Of a stretch of 64,000 bases of DNA, positions 29,406 to 40,723 are shown piece after piece. The first letter of the stretch is position 1, and the number at the start of each line of letters is the position of its first letter. A program made the translations under genes and the position numbers. The notes beneath the pieces are model-generated. The model was not told where the DNA came from. It ran no database searches and saw only the letters and a list, made by a program, of their open reading frames with translations. This stretch comes from Cylindrotheca closterium. Lineage: Eukaryota > Bacillariophyta > Bacillariophyceae > Bacillariales > Bacillariaceae. Location: contig CAKOGP040002424.1 in NCBI GenBank assembly GCA_933822405.4, forward strand, positions 609,614 through 673,613, given 5' to 3'.

Positions 29406-30443
29406 ATGTTACATCGGTCAGCCAGCTCAAGAAAGCAGCAACTCTGGTGGCGCTTTTCTTTTCTTCGGTATTCTGCAGCTATACTTATTTTCAGTCAAAT
29501 CGTTTCCCGCTTCATACTACCTTCACATTCATCACTGGGGAAGGACGATGATGCATTGTCCGTGATTAGCTATGATGTTGGACTGGATGCATTTGACCTT
29601 GGAATAAATGAACAAAGTCATGAAATCAATATCCTGACTTGCAAAGGCCATAAAAGCATCTCAAACCGGGTTGTCGCCCCAGCTCAATTTATGAAGAATC
29701 CTCATTTCAATGTCTTCTCACGAGATCTCGAGAGAAACAATCATTTAGTGAAGAACAACTACATCGTCTATGGTGATCGTTCAAGTCAACTATCTGTATA
29801 CTTTCACATTCATAAATGCGGAGGCACAACAATGGAATACATGTCGACAAAGCTGCAAAAAGAAGATTTGAATTGGAAGACGGAACAGGAGATTGGGAGC
29901 CTTGCTTTCAATGAAAAAATATCCAAGCTACTGGAAGACGTAGAGGAGAGAGGTGCAACATTGTTCTCGTTCTGTCGAGATCCAGTGCTGCGCTTCTTAA
30001 GTTCATTGGGGCAGCTGCTGTCTATGCCTCAGCGGCACCGCAAGTTGGCTCCATGTCACTTGCATCGAAGATCTGCTAGAAAACTCGTTTCTTGTGTTTT
30101 GGACAAGATGACCGACGGCGGAGACTATAGAAACTATTTGGACCCCCATTTCATGCCACAAGTTTATGAGTTGTATTCGGCAGTGCAAGGAAAGTCAGAG
30201 ATTGGAATCCAACTTTTTGCCTTGTCCAGTTTGGATCAATTGCAGCGATCTTGTAGTATCCATGAAGGCTCCAGCAACCCTTCGCGATATAGGGTAGCCC
30301 AACATGTGACTGGGTTTTCAAAGTTGTCGGTTCGCTCCTTGACTCCCCACTTGATCGATCGAATCTGCCAAGTCTACGTGATGGATGTCCTCTTTCTTCA
30401 ATCATTGGGCGAACTGGAAAGTACTATTTGTCGGCGGAGTTAA
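29406..30443 (+). CDS. Golgi-type sulfotransferase-like protein
   Basis: 345 residues from ATG 29406 (the longer frame opens with GTG). A short basic N-terminus is followed by a hydrophobic segment near residues 17-37 (YSAAILIFSQIVSRFIL), typical of a type II signal anchor. Near residue 138, YFHIHKCGGTT matches the PAPS 5'-phosphosulfate-binding loop of Golgi sulfotransferases. Near 185-198, FCRDPVLRFLSSL matches the 3'-phosphate-binding R-x-P-x-x-R-x-x-S signature. The family transfers sulfate from PAPS to carbohydrate or protein in the Golgi lumen; the acceptor here is unknown. Length is normal for the family. Confidence 0.75.
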   Translation: MLHRSASSRKQQLWWRFSFLRYSAAILIFSQIVSRFILPSHSSLGKDDDALSVISYDVGLDAFDLGINEQSHEINILTCKGHKSISNRVVAPAQFMKNPHFNVFSRDLERNNHLVKNNYIVYGDRSSQLSVYFHIHKCGGTTMEYMSTKLQKEDLNWKTEQEIGSLAFNEKISKLLEDVEERGATLFSFCRDPVLRFLSSLGQLLSMPQRHRKLAPCHLHRRSARKLVSCVLDKMTDGGDYRNYLDPHFMPQVYELYSAVQGKSEIGIQLFALSSLDQLQRSCSIHEGSSNPSRYRVAQHVTGFSKLSVRSLTPHLIDRICQVYVMDVLFLQSLGELESTICRRS

Positions 30444-31301
30444 TATATGCTTTGACGACACTCTAGCATCTTCTCTTTCTCTCAGGACTGCACATGAATA
30501 CGTACTCTGCTTGGCAAGAAACAACTTCCCTATGACGGGAAGACGAAAATTGTGGACACAAATTGGCATAACATTAGCAACACAGAACCAGACATTCCGA
30601 GTTTTCATGATGCCATTTGCTTTGCATGAAAAGCAAGGAAAAAATCAGTTGTTGTGGGATGGCAAGTTTGCTAGGTGGCTATAACTAGAGATTGTTGTGG
30701 GGTACCGGTATACTAATCAGCTCCTGGCTTCAGCAAATTGATGACAAGTAGAGTTGTCTTTGTCCACGGAGCTGTAATACATCGCTTTGGTATGGAATCT
30801 TTCTATCATATCTATCTCAGGAGTTCATAAAAATTACTATTATCATTTGTATTTGCATCATGTGGGTGTCAACTGTACTCGTACACCTGATTTGAGAACC
30901 GTCAAGTTGTGATGGCTGCGCGTCGCCTTCTCGCATTGCATGGCTTGGTTCGCCAGCGACATAAAAGTTCCCTACCAAAAACGTCAGTCTTTGACACCTC
31001 CTCAAAGGCCGAACCAGCGCTATCAAACTTTGCTTCGATTCGCTAATTGTCACTGTCTGTGCGAACAAAGAACAGCCACTGAACTTCTGGCCGTGCGTCG
31101 CGAGCACGCGAAACAATTTTTATGGTTGAGAACTGTTTGATTGATTGATTCATTCACTCGCTTTTGAGTACACGTGTCATTGAACTAATCATCAGCAATA
31201 GCTTGCCTAGCCACCGTATAGAAAGATATGAAACACCCAATCCACAGGTATCAATAGATAGAGAAGATATTGACGAGGAAGTGTGGTAGAGGTGTTCCAC
31301 G
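30444..31301. other. Intergenic, no gene seen
   Basis: 858 bp between two plus-strand genes. It contains one TACCGGTA palindrome (30703-30710), the leader of the next gene and a short 'gattgattgatt' run near 31138. No ORF with recognisable content was found. Confidence 0.5.
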
Positions 31302-33069
31302 ATGCCCACTCTCGGTCAAGGGTTCCTCAACTCCTGGTTGAAGGTGAATAACAAACATGTTGTGATTCCCAACAAGAATGACAAGGAAGGAAAGATTGAA
31401 GGATCGAAGCTAAGAAAACCTAGTCCTGAAACTGTAATGACTGAGCGTACTGTGAAATCATCAATCGAAGAGGAACGAACGCAAATCATTCGTCGCTTTA
31501 GCAACCGTAAAAATAAGAAACGGTTGAATCGTACAATTTCGGCTTCCGATTTGATTCGAGACCAGATATCAGGGAAAGGAAGCAAGAAAAACGTCAAAGA
31601 CGGAGTTGTTGATAATGAATACGCATCAAAAGCATCAGCTGGATCTTCGTCCAATTCAATTTTTGGTTCCAATCGAAGTCAACATCAAATAACTGGTTCA
31701 ATTTTTGGTTCCAATCGAAGTCAACATCATGCAGCTGGTTCAATCTTTGGCTCCAATCGAAGCCAACATCAAGCAAGTGGAGCTTCCAATTCATTTTTTG
31801 ATTCCAATGATAGTCTACATCAAACAACTGGAACTTCATCCAATTCAACCTTTGATTCCAAAAGTCAACATAAGACACAACAACAACAACAGCAATATCA
31901 AGACGAATATTCTTTGTCATCATCCACAAAACCAATTCACCAAGAGCATATGCCTGATACTGCATCACAAACGAATGGCTCCTTGAGATTTGTGGCTGGT
32001 TTCTTTGGTGCTGATATCGATATTGGTACACTTGGCTCGGGGAACAATGACGCTCAAAAGCACCATCATCGATTGGCAAAAGTATCAGGTCCAAATGGAA
32101 AACGCCATTCCGCGTCAGGGGGGAGTTCGGTACCAGGGAGAATAAAGCCGAAAGCTCCTGGTGGTGGGGGTGGAGGAATGGGACTTCGATTTCCACCAAA
32201 CATTTTTGCGCTAGAGAGTAGTGTACATTCTGAAAAAAAATGTCAGCATTGCTCCGAATTGGAGGATGAATTAGCATTGGCACGGGAAGATGTAGAGTAC
32301 CTGCGAGGGATATCTCTTCGAAACGAGTATTCAAACTACTCTCCTGACCAACAACAGGACGACGACAATCAGGGGGAAGCGCCAAATCGATATAGTTCGC
32401 TCGAAGAATCCGAGTCGACGCAGCATATTGAAATTGAAGAGATGAAGAAGGAATGGGTAAGTCTGAGACTTTTCAATCTTCGTTGCTTTTTAGCACATGT
32501 TCTTTCCTCACCAATAATCGATTTCATTTTTTACTTTTCTCCAGGCTACAATGCAGGACGAAATGCAACAGGAGATACGAAAATATGCGGATCTTTGCGT
32601 CAAACTCAATGAAGAAGCTGAGTTTCGATCCAATGAAGCCATGAACCTGCACGTGGAGCTCAACTCGGTATCCCGTGAGCGTGATGAAATGGCAACCGAG
32701 GCGGAAACTTTGCGAGCGAAAGTAGCAGAGTATGAAAAGCGAGAAACGGAGCATAGAAAAGCAGAGACACTACTGCAGCAGTACGAAGAACATGGATTGG
32801 AGTCTGCTAACAGGGAGATTGGAGTAAGAGATGCCATGATTGAAGAACTTTCCAAACGGCTGGAATTTGCTCTCGATACCTTGAGCATGGAACGCGAAAA
32901 GCAAAATCAGCGACGACAAATCATTTTCCCAAATAAAAGCAATCATAACAATTCATCGGCTACAGCTATGGAACGAGAATTGAGATCCACCAAAGAGTCA
33001 CTTCAAAGAGCGGAAGAAACAATCGAACTTTTGCGACGGGAAACAAATGGCGGTGTGAAACGAGGCTAA
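31302..33069 (+). CDS. Ser-rich repeat and coiled-coil protein (unknown function)
   Basis: Two exons: 31302-32456 and 32545-33069, 559 residues; the 88-nt intron is gtaagt...ccag. Residues 1-110 are basic. Residues 115-190 hold five imperfect repeats of about 14-18 residues built on SIFGSNRSQHQ. A Gln run follows, then a Gly-rich segment. Near residue 310 a CQHCSELEDEL motif opens the coiled coil. Exon 2 is almost wholly coiled coil (EEAEFRSNEAMNLHVELNSV, ELSKRLEFALDTLSMEREK). No enzyme domain or targeting signal. Function unknown; a scaffold or cytoskeletal protein is a guess. Confidence 0.7.
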
Positions 33070-33293
33070 GTAAGGGCCGTCTCTGTTATTGAAATTTTTG
33101 AAACAGCTACCACTGTTCGAGATGCACACTGCATCTCTATAGCACATTAGACATCATCACAAATATAGACTACACACACACAAACTCTATCACTGTCACT
33201 ATCAAAAGAAGTTGCTCCATTTGGCTTATTCTGTTTTTACAATATGTTTTCATGTTGCTATTTAAACCTAGTAGCCTAGCAGTGTTGGGTGAT

Positions 33294-35321
33294 CTATCGA
33301 ATCACCGACCCCAAAGTATTGGGAAACAAGAGACCACCTGCATTTGATTTCCCATCCGATCGCGGTCCGGGGAAAATCTGCCAAAATCGTAGCGTCTCAT
33401 CGCCCGCTCCCGTGACAATGGTAGATCCATCTGGGGACATGGCCAAGTAAAGCACACGATACGTGTGTCCAGTCAAGGTAACGACCTTACTCAAACTGGG
33501 GTATCGCCACACCACAATTTGATTGAGCGAGTAGCCATGGGTACTGACAATTTCATTGCAATTCTGGGACCAAGCCAAGTTGCAGACTTGACTACCCGTG
33601 TCTACACAATTGAGGCTGGAACCACTTAGAGTGTTCCAGAATCGAATGCACCGATCTGCCGTACCACCTCCACTGGCCAACAAACCGTGTTGATGGGGTG
33701 ACCAAGCAATCGCCTTGACAGCAGCCGTGTGATCGGAGAATCGATGAACTGGTGCCCCTGGATTTCGACTATCGACCACGTGCAACTGGTTGTCATTGCC
33801 ACCCGAGGCCAAAAAGGCAGGTTCGTCAAAGGACCATTTCAGTCCACAGACTTCTTGTTTGTGAGCTGCCAATCGATCCGTGTACGAAGCTTGCACTCGA
33901 ACGTCTCGTAGAAATACCAATCTATCCCGACTTCCACTTGCCAAGGTGGCACCCGTCCACGCCAAAGTTCCAACTCGAGCAGAATGACCATCCATCGTAC
34001 GAACTTGTTTGCACTTGATGGTATCCCACAATTGGACTTCACCCTTGTTGGTGCCCACCGCCAAGTGCGTTCCGCGTTGGGCCCAAGACACAGAAGTGAC
34101 GTGATCTTCGGTAGCCGCCAAATCACAGAGTTTTGTAACTTTAGATGTGCAAGCACTCCACAAGTAAACACACGATCCCAGTCCCACTGCCAAAACATTT
34201 TGAGACGACCAATCTACCAAGTTGAGATAAAAGTCATCCTGCAAGGCTGGTGCATCCAACACTTTGAAAGGCACCTTGGCAATCCGGCGTCGTCTCTTTT
34301 GTGGGGCTGCCATGAGTCGTTGACTGCCAGCACTTCCGACTGGTGTTAGACTGAAGTTATTCACGACTGATGTGGGTCCCATATCATTGCCATAGACGGT
34401 ATCTTGAAAGGCTTGACGGGGACTTCGGAATTGTAAACGATTCATGCCGTCTCGAAGAGGAGTCGCGTTGCCCGACGATCGTGAAATCTGGCCCATGGCC
34501 GAATGCCCAGAGTAGGGACTGATATTTTCTCCCAAGAGTTCTGAACGTAGTAACACATTGTGCAAATTGGCCTGAGAGGATTGGGCTCCGTCGCCTTGTC
34601 GCGGATAGGCACTAGCGCTCGCGCTAGTGTCATCGTTTGTAGTACCATTGGTATTGGATTGATTACCATCATTCGCTGGATTGTCTGATTCCGCACTGTG
34701 GTTGTTGTTTGAACCAGCATTTCGATCGTGAATCGAATCCCAGAGGTTGACCTTCATGTTGGATGTAGCTCGCGAGGGAATAAAGCGATCCGACGAGCCG
34801 AGATCCGAATGCATTCGCCCAAACATGCGATTGGGAGTACTGGAGGCACTTCCTTGACTGCTGCTACCCAAACTATTTTCTCGCATCAAGTAGGAAAAGC
34901 TGCGCCGAGGCGAATCCATATTAGCTCGTGGAGAGATAATGGGAACGGGTCGAAAGATGGAAATGTCACTATCACGTGTAATGCCAGGTGGTGGCAGAAT
35001 TCTGGTCGTTGATGGAACCGTAGGATATGGTTGTGATAATCTCTTGGCATACTGTGGATCCAAACGTGACCTGGCTGGGGATGGCAGTGGCAACCGAACT
35101 GAGCGTTCCGATCGTTGAGCCGAGTTGAGCAGCGACTCAGATGACATTGGCGTCGACGTGTCTTGAGTCGCTGGTGTCATGGCAGGTTCCTTTCCATCAA
35201 TCCTGTTGGAAGGCGACATGCTGGACGATGCCCGTGGTTGGACAATGTCGTTCTGTGCCATCATGTCTGTGTTAAGACTGTCGTTGTCCATATTCGCCAT
35301 ACTTGCGGCTGATAGTGTCAT
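33294..35321 (-). CDS. APC/C activator of the Cdh1/Fizzy-related type
   Basis: 675 residues, single exon. The N-terminal 340 residues are disordered and Ser-rich. They contain a C-box, DRFIPSR, near residues 174-180, which docks on the APC/C. PFKVLDAPALQDDFYLNLVDWS near 355 leads into seven WD40 repeats to about 655. The protein ends in Ile-Arg, the IR tail that binds TPR subunits. The PFKVLDAP...DFYLN signature separates Cdh1/FZR1/CCS52 from most other WD40 proteins. The family delivers D-box and KEN-box substrates to the anaphase-promoting ubiquitin ligase from late mitosis through G1. SP sites in the N-terminus are consistent with CDK control. The start of APC1, the scaffold of the same complex, lies about 26 kb downstream. 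Confidence 0.9.
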   Translation of the reverse strand: MTLSAASMANMDNDSLNTDMMAQNDIVQPRASSSMSPSNRIDGKEPAMTPATQDTSTPMSSESLLNSAQRSERSVRLPLPSPARSRLDPQYAKRLSQPYPTVPSTTRILPPPGITRDSDISIFRPVPIISPRANMDSPRRSFSYLMRENSLGSSSQGSASSTPNRMFGRMHSDLGSSDRFIPSRATSNMKVNLWDSIHDRNAGSNNNHSAESDNPANDGNQSNTNGTTNDDTSASASAYPRQGDGAQSSQANLHNVLLRSELLGENISPYSGHSAMGQISRSSGNATPLRDGMNRLQFRSPRQAFQDTVYGNDMGPTSVVNNFSLTPVGSAGSQRLMAAPQKRRRRIAKVPFKVLDAPALQDDFYLNLVDWSSQNVLAVGLGSCVYLWSACTSKVTKLCDLAATEDHVTSVSWAQRGTHLAVGTNKGEVQLWDTIKCKQVRTMDGHSARVGTLAWTGATLASGSRDRLVFLRDVRVQASYTDRLAAHKQEVCGLKWSFDEPAFLASGGNDNQLHVVDSRNPGAPVHRFSDHTAAVKAIAWSPHQHGLLASGGGTADRCIRFWNTLSGSSLNCVDTGSQVCNLAWSQNCNEIVSTHGYSLNQIVVWRYPSLSKVVTLTGHTYRVLYLAMSPDGSTIVTGAGDETLRFWQIFPGPRSDGKSNAGGLLFPNTLGSVIR

Positions 35322-36155
35322 GGTTTCAATAAGTTATCAACAGTAGCAACAGGAAGGAGACCAATCAATCTAGAATCTCGACACCACAATGATGTTATGC
35401 GTTAACAATAGGGTGATATGATGTAGTATGAATGGAGTGGCAACGAGACGCGTTCTGGTTCCAACAGCCAAAAGAGATTATGAGCAAGTGGTGTAGATTG
35501 AAATCGTTTCGTTCAGTTGTTGGCAATGCGAGACAGTATGATCGTGGGAGTTTCCAAACCTCTCCGTCAGTTTGATAACATTGTGCGACTCTTGCAAACG
35601 GAGCTTCCCTCCGAACCAAAACGCGTCCGGAAAACCAAAAACGCGCAGGCTCTCCCACGCCACCTAAAAACCTCGCTTATATGGGAGTAGCGATCCGTAC
35701 TGTCGCTAGTTTTGGTACACACGGTGGACATCGGTTAATTTCCGTTGGAAAAGAGTCGTAGGAATCAAATGAACGATATTTTTCGATCCTGCTTTCCATC
35801 TTGATTTGCTTGGCATTATTAATTAATTAGTCATGTTAGAGTACAATAGCTTGCAAAACAAAGAGAGCGATTATTTTGTACAGCCACTTCCTAGTATGGT
35901 ACTAATTTGCAAAATATTGGTACAGCCAATTCTATGGTACAAATTTGCAAAACTCATCAACGAACAAAGAAGGTTGGTGAGCACCAACTTTTTTCAAAGC
36001 CAAGGATTACCAACCGACATACTCGAAACTAGTAATATTGACCAAAATACTCAATTAACCACATACTATTTAGCATTATAGCGCTATTCTACATGGTTTC
36101 TTGACCCCTTTGGATGCCCCGTATTCTTGTGTGTATCTTCAATGAGCGTTATTGA
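35322..36155. other. Intergenic, AT-rich in part
   Basis: 834 bp between two minus-strand genes. An AT-rich stretch at about 35800-36080 contains a near direct repeat of 'atggtac(t/a)aatttgcaaaa' around 35897-35953. No convincing gene. Confidence 0.5.
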
Positions 36156-37478
36156 CTATGCAGTAATGGGATCGTCCGATATGGGCGAACTTCGTATTGG
36201 ACTCCCCAACAAACTGACGGGATCTTGTGGATGCGTCAAAGTCATTTGCTGTCGCGCACTGTCTGAAATGGACATTAATCCACCATGTGGTGGTCCCACT
36301 TGAATAGATGCGCTAACACCACGTGCGGGTGCTGGTTCTCCCACCACCATATCATCGTCCATGAAAGGTTCCGTGGCGTAGGATTCGGGGAATCCTTGGA
36401 TTTTGAGATTCAAACGACGAAGGGTCATAAACTCATCCATTTCTACCTGTATCGCTGCACTTCGCATTTCGGGCAAGGGTTCTCCTGGTCGTCTAGACAA
36501 CTTGGGTTGGTAGGGGCAAATGTGGCCCTTTTTGGGAACTCCACACTGTAAAAGTAAAAAAGGATAGAAGTGTCATGTTAGAAGTCATGTTCCCTTCAAA
36601 GGCATCAAATAATCTTCCACAAAATGGAGTCTTACCCTTCCACACTTGTAACTTCCTCTTCCCTTGTCCTTGCTATCACGGGTACCAGCGCCAGTGCTAT
36701 TGCCGTCGTCATCCGGACCTACACCCAGCGAATGGTACATGGTTTCCATATCGGAAGTTTCAATGGGTTGACATACAATCCCCGGTGCCCCAGAAGGAGC
36801 ACGTGTGGGATATCCTCCTCGTATCATTTCTTGAGACGGCGGTCGGGGACGCCCTGGAACAGCTCCTCGGGGTGGAGTATTGGTAGAGTTGAACATGGCT
36901 GGATTGCCGTATCCAGGCGGTGGCTGTTGCATCCTCGATCCTCCAGTACCTTGCCAACTCGAGGGCGGCGGGCCACCACTGTATTGACCACCTTGCGACC
37001 ATTGACTTCCTTGGGGATGCCCCCATCCGCCTTGAAACCCAGATTGGGATCCACTACTACTGCCGTCAGGGGTTTTCTGTGGAGGAACGTGGGGAGGACC
37101 AGGTGGTTTGCCCCCACGACTAGCTCCTCGCATGGGAGGAAGTGGGCCTCTTCCATATCCAGGGCCATAGCCAGCACGATCCGGTGTCATTGAAGGGCCT
37201 CCTCGTTGTCCATACATGGCTCCAGGAGGTGGTCCATTGTGGGGCCAAGGAGGTCTCTGTGATGGAGGATTGGAATATTGTCCATGTTGCATGTACATGT
37301 ACGAAGATTGCGGCCCCATGGCAGATTGAGGTCCCATCGAAGTACCACCTGGTCCATAGGGGGGCTGTTGGTATCTTCCGTGCGGTAGTGGCTGGCCATA
37401 GGGATAACCAGCAGGAGGCATGATACCATCACCCTTGTGGCGTTTTGCAGAACGGTCTGGGGGTCCAGGAGTTGACAT
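36156..37478 (-). CDS. Pro/Gly/Gln-rich protein with Cys/His knuckle (unknown function)
   Basis: Two exons: 37478-36636 and 36545-36156, 410 residues; the 90-nt intron is gtaaga...acag. Residues 1-230 are Pro/Gly/Tyr/Gln-rich low complexity. The splice junction falls inside a probable zinc knuckle, KCGR joined to CGVPKKGHICPYQP (C-x2-C-x6-H-x-C), near residues 278-292. Downstream are a conserved-looking acidic helix (MDEFMTLRRLNLKIQGFPESY) and a disordered tail. The knuckle type suggests nucleic-acid or protein binding. The reading of intron and knuckle together makes the gene model solid; the function is unknown. Confidence 0.72.
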
Positions 37479-38664
37479 TATTGATGTTGTGATTCAAATT
37501 TAGCAACTGCAAACACAATTTTGGCTTTCTAAAGAGACGGAGACAACAAGAGGCGTCGGAGTTTGATGGATTGAAGATTGGAGACGCTGTCTTGGTTGCT
37601 TCGATTTTGCTTCGTTCCATCGAAGCAAGTTTGCGTTGAACGGATTTCACCAACAAATCTAACGTCCGCGAGACGACGCCGGCGATGCGTTGCGCTCTAT
37701 GTATCTCAAGTTTGCTCGCAGAATCTAAATATTTATATGCAGGCGAAAAACACACGCCGTACCTACTATCGCTCTCTCACGCAATCCAAGTTTCTCACCA
37801 TCCTATCCTCGAAGAAAAGGCGAAAACAATACCAAACGATTGGAGGTGACTATTTTTGAATATGCCTATCTACTGTAGTTCATCCATGCTTACATTGTAC
37901 ACATAATTCCAACTTCTGGAACAAGACTGAGATGGAAGGTATCTCTGATTTTGAAGGCCTTGGTCTTGAAAAGAAGTTTCCAAGAATTTCGCTTTCTTGC
38001 TGTTACTCGTAGCGTTCTATAGATAAGCTGAAAATAATCAATTCAATTGCCTCAAACATTTGCTGAGCCGATTGACATTGTGACATGAATTCTTCTTTAG
38101 TATGCTTTCGTCATTGACTTGTAGGATGACTATGCATGGCTGCGTTTCCAATGATTTTGTTTTTTAAATTTCCTCTAGGATTTTATTCTTATTGCGGTGC
38201 TGTTGATTGTACACTGAAAATATCTTCTTTTAATTTCTGAAGACTTTTCGCGCTTGGCATCGATTGGGAGTTGTATGGCTGGATTCACAAAGACAAGATA
38301 AATTATGGGCAGATTCTTCTTCGTTCGTCCATTGGCCTGGTAGTTTCTAAAAAACTAACGCATCGAAAATTAGCTTCGCTGGGCCCTATTTTTAAAGTCA
38401 TGCATGGCAACTGGTCTACTACAAACTCATGTCTACGAGTGAGGTTCGTATTTTGCGATATCAAGCTCTTTGGCAATAACACCCAAAGAAGGTATCTTGT
38501 AACAGCTTTTCCCCCATTTCATTCGTGGAACTTTCAGGTGCGAACGCGCGAAACATGACCGTTTGTCGTAATTTCACGCCAGCCGATTTCTCGCAGACAC
38601 AGATTTTCGTGAGCGATTATCATCACTTTTCACTGTCAACAACAACAGCAGAACAAAGGCCATC
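37479..38664. other. Long intergenic gap (1.2 kb)
   Basis: Lies between divergent genes. Small frames exist at both ends but none has recognisable content or a plausible start context. No RNA gene or repeat seen; presumably two promoters. Confidence 0.45.
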
Positions 38665-40587
38665 ATGGTGATCCAGAAGGACATGCCAGTGTTGGCACCC
38701 CCAGGCCCTAACAATTCGTATTTACAGTATAATACCTCGTTCTCTACGCTGCCGTCGAAAATCAAGGCTCCAAGTCGTCTGAGGAAAAATGCACCAACCA
38801 GATCCAACTCTGTTCGATCGGCCCGTTCTACTCGAACCGAGGATAGAGTGGATGTGGAAGCCTACGATCCCTTCAATGACGAAAGAGAGGATATAGAAGA
38901 TTCTAGATCCCTATTCAGTGAGGAGAGTTCTAGAGATTTGTGGCCGCAAATGCCATTGTCCATTTCTCAGAAAGATGATGACTACTTACCAGAAACTGGT
39001 CCAACCGGAACTCCAAAGCGAAAGAAGACAGGTTCCACCCCATTCAAGTCACCCAAGCCAAGCAAAGACGACGATGAGGGCTTTAGCGATGGATTTCGGG
39101 TTTCGTACACCAGCTCTATTCCTCAGCCAAGATCAAGTGTCTCGAGTGGTGGTAACTTAACCAAAAAAGAGAACAATAATACCGGTAGTCATCCCTTCGA
39201 CGAATCCCGTGCTTCGTCCGCAACCACAACCACAACACCCATTCGCGTATCCAAGCCTAGCGTATTGGATAAATACAAGCCTAGCGGGCAGGAAGCGCGT
39301 GAGGGATTTGGATTCCATGCTTCACAGCCCTCTCCAAGGCGGTTGTCACAATCAAGTGTATCCAGCGGCAAGCTTGTGTCTGCCAATGAAACCGAACCCA
39401 CCAACGGCTTCCGTTCCTCATTTTCATCCGCTTTCACCCCTCAAGGTGGTGCAAGATTGAGCATCGGAAGTGCCCATACATCCCAAGCAGCCGATGACAA
39501 TGGAAGCGTAGCCTCCGCCTCCCAACGATCCACAAAGTCCAGTGTATTCAACAAATACACTGCCAATTTGAGCCAAGGTACCGAAAAGCACAATGCTCCG
39601 AAGATGGTAGTTACTCCACTTCGCGTCAAAAAATCAAGTATATCCAACAGATACTTGTCTGCAGTCGCGTCGAAGGGAGACGATCCTTCGAATTCGGTCA
39701 AGCCGGAAGTAACACCCAATGTGGACGAGCCAGCAAAGACTGAGGAAAACGTCAAGACTGACTTTGGAAAAGTTGGGGCTCGTCGCAGATCGTCGTCTTT
39801 TTCAACGGCCAAGACGGATGACCCAGCAAAGGTTGAGATGCCTGCCAAAACTAAACCTGGAAAGTTAGGGCCTCATCTGCTAAGATCGTCGTCGTTTTCA
39901 AAAGCAAAGATGGAAGAGGCAGCAAAGATTGAGGTCTCCGTCAAAAACAAACCTGGAAAGGTAGGGCCTCATCTGCTAAGATCGTCGTCATTTTCAACAG
40001 CCAAGATGGAAGAGCCAGCAAAGACTGAGGAGCCCGCCGAAATTGACTTTGGAAAGATTGGGGCTCCTCGAAGGTCGTCGTCTTTTTCAACAGCCAAGAT
40101 GGATGAGCCGGCAAAGGTTGAGGTGCCTGCCAAAACTGAACCTGGAAAGTTAGGGGCTCATCTGCCAAGATCGTCGTCTTTTTCAACAGCCAAGATGGAA
40201 GAGCCAGCAAAGAGTGAGGTCCCTGCCAAAACTGAAACGGCAGGAACCCATCTGAGGTCTTCTTCGTTTTCTTCAGTTCCAAAGATGTGGTTGCCGCCAA
40301 AAGAGCAATCAAAGAAGACTTCTGTGCCCTACAGCAAGAATTCTGCTTCGAAGGAAGAAAATGACACGGAAAAGATGATTGAATCTAGAATTACCCTGGA
40401 AATGTCGAAGATGAAGATTCAATTCGACGAAGAAGTCCAGCGTATCGAGGAACAGATGGAGCAGAAGTACAAGAATCGGATCGAGGCTCTAGAGGAAAAG
40501 ACCGAAAAGATGAATAAAATCATTGGGAAAATGATATCCAAGAGAAAGAGTATGGACAACACCGACATGGATCGCGTTGCAGTTTGA
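38665..40587 (+). CDS. Ser/Lys-rich repeat protein with C-terminal coiled coil (unknown function)
   Basis: 640 residues, single exon. Two repeat types are visible. Three copies of a Ser/Val-x-x-x-Tyr motif (KPSVLDKYKPS, KSSVFNKYTAN, KSSISNRYLSA) are spread over residues 190-335. About five tandem repeats of roughly 30 residues (AKMEEPAK, VPAKTxPGKLG, RSSSFSTAK) fill residues 350-540. Repeated RSSSFS could be kinase sites. Residues 570-630 form a charged coiled coil (MKIQFDEEVQRIEEQMEQKYKN). No family recognised. It is convergent with SWC4. Confidence 0.7.
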   Translation: MVIQKDMPVLAPPGPNNSYLQYNTSFSTLPSKIKAPSRLRKNAPTRSNSVRSARSTRTEDRVDVEAYDPFNDEREDIEDSRSLFSEESSRDLWPQMPLSISQKDDDYLPETGPTGTPKRKKTGSTPFKSPKPSKDDDEGFSDGFRVSYTSSIPQPRSSVSSGGNLTKKENNNTGSHPFDESRASSATTTTTPIRVSKPSVLDKYKPSGQEAREGFGFHASQPSPRRLSQSSVSSGKLVSANETEPTNGFRSSFSSAFTPQGGARLSIGSAHTSQAADDNGSVASASQRSTKSSVFNKYTANLSQGTEKHNAPKMVVTPLRVKKSSISNRYLSAVASKGDDPSNSVKPEVTPNVDEPAKTEENVKTDFGKVGARRRSSSFSTAKTDDPAKVEMPAKTKPGKLGPHLLRSSSFSKAKMEEAAKIEVSVKNKPGKVGPHLLRSSSFSTAKMEEPAKTEEPAEIDFGKIGAPRRSSSFSTAKMDEPAKVEVPAKTEPGKLGAHLPRSSSFSTAKMEEPAKSEVPAKTETAGTHLRSSSFSSVPKMWLPPKEQSKKTSVPYSKNSASKEENDTEKMIESRITLEMSKMKIQFDEEVQRIEEQMEQKYKNRIEALEEKTEKMNKIIGKMISKRKSMDNTDMDRVAV

Positions 40588-40723
40588 AACAACCGAGATT
40601 TAACACGAGTAGCACGAATGTGGCAAAGATAACGATACAATAATGAAATAGTATAGAACCGAAAACTAATATTGATCGCCAAGTTAGATTTTAATTCTAC
40701 TCCCAAATCAATTATCACCTAGC

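Noticed and set aside
37429..37755. 108-codon minus ORF overlapping the start of the Pro/Gly-rich gene
   Set aside because: It overlaps the better-supported gene in another frame and has no recognisable content.
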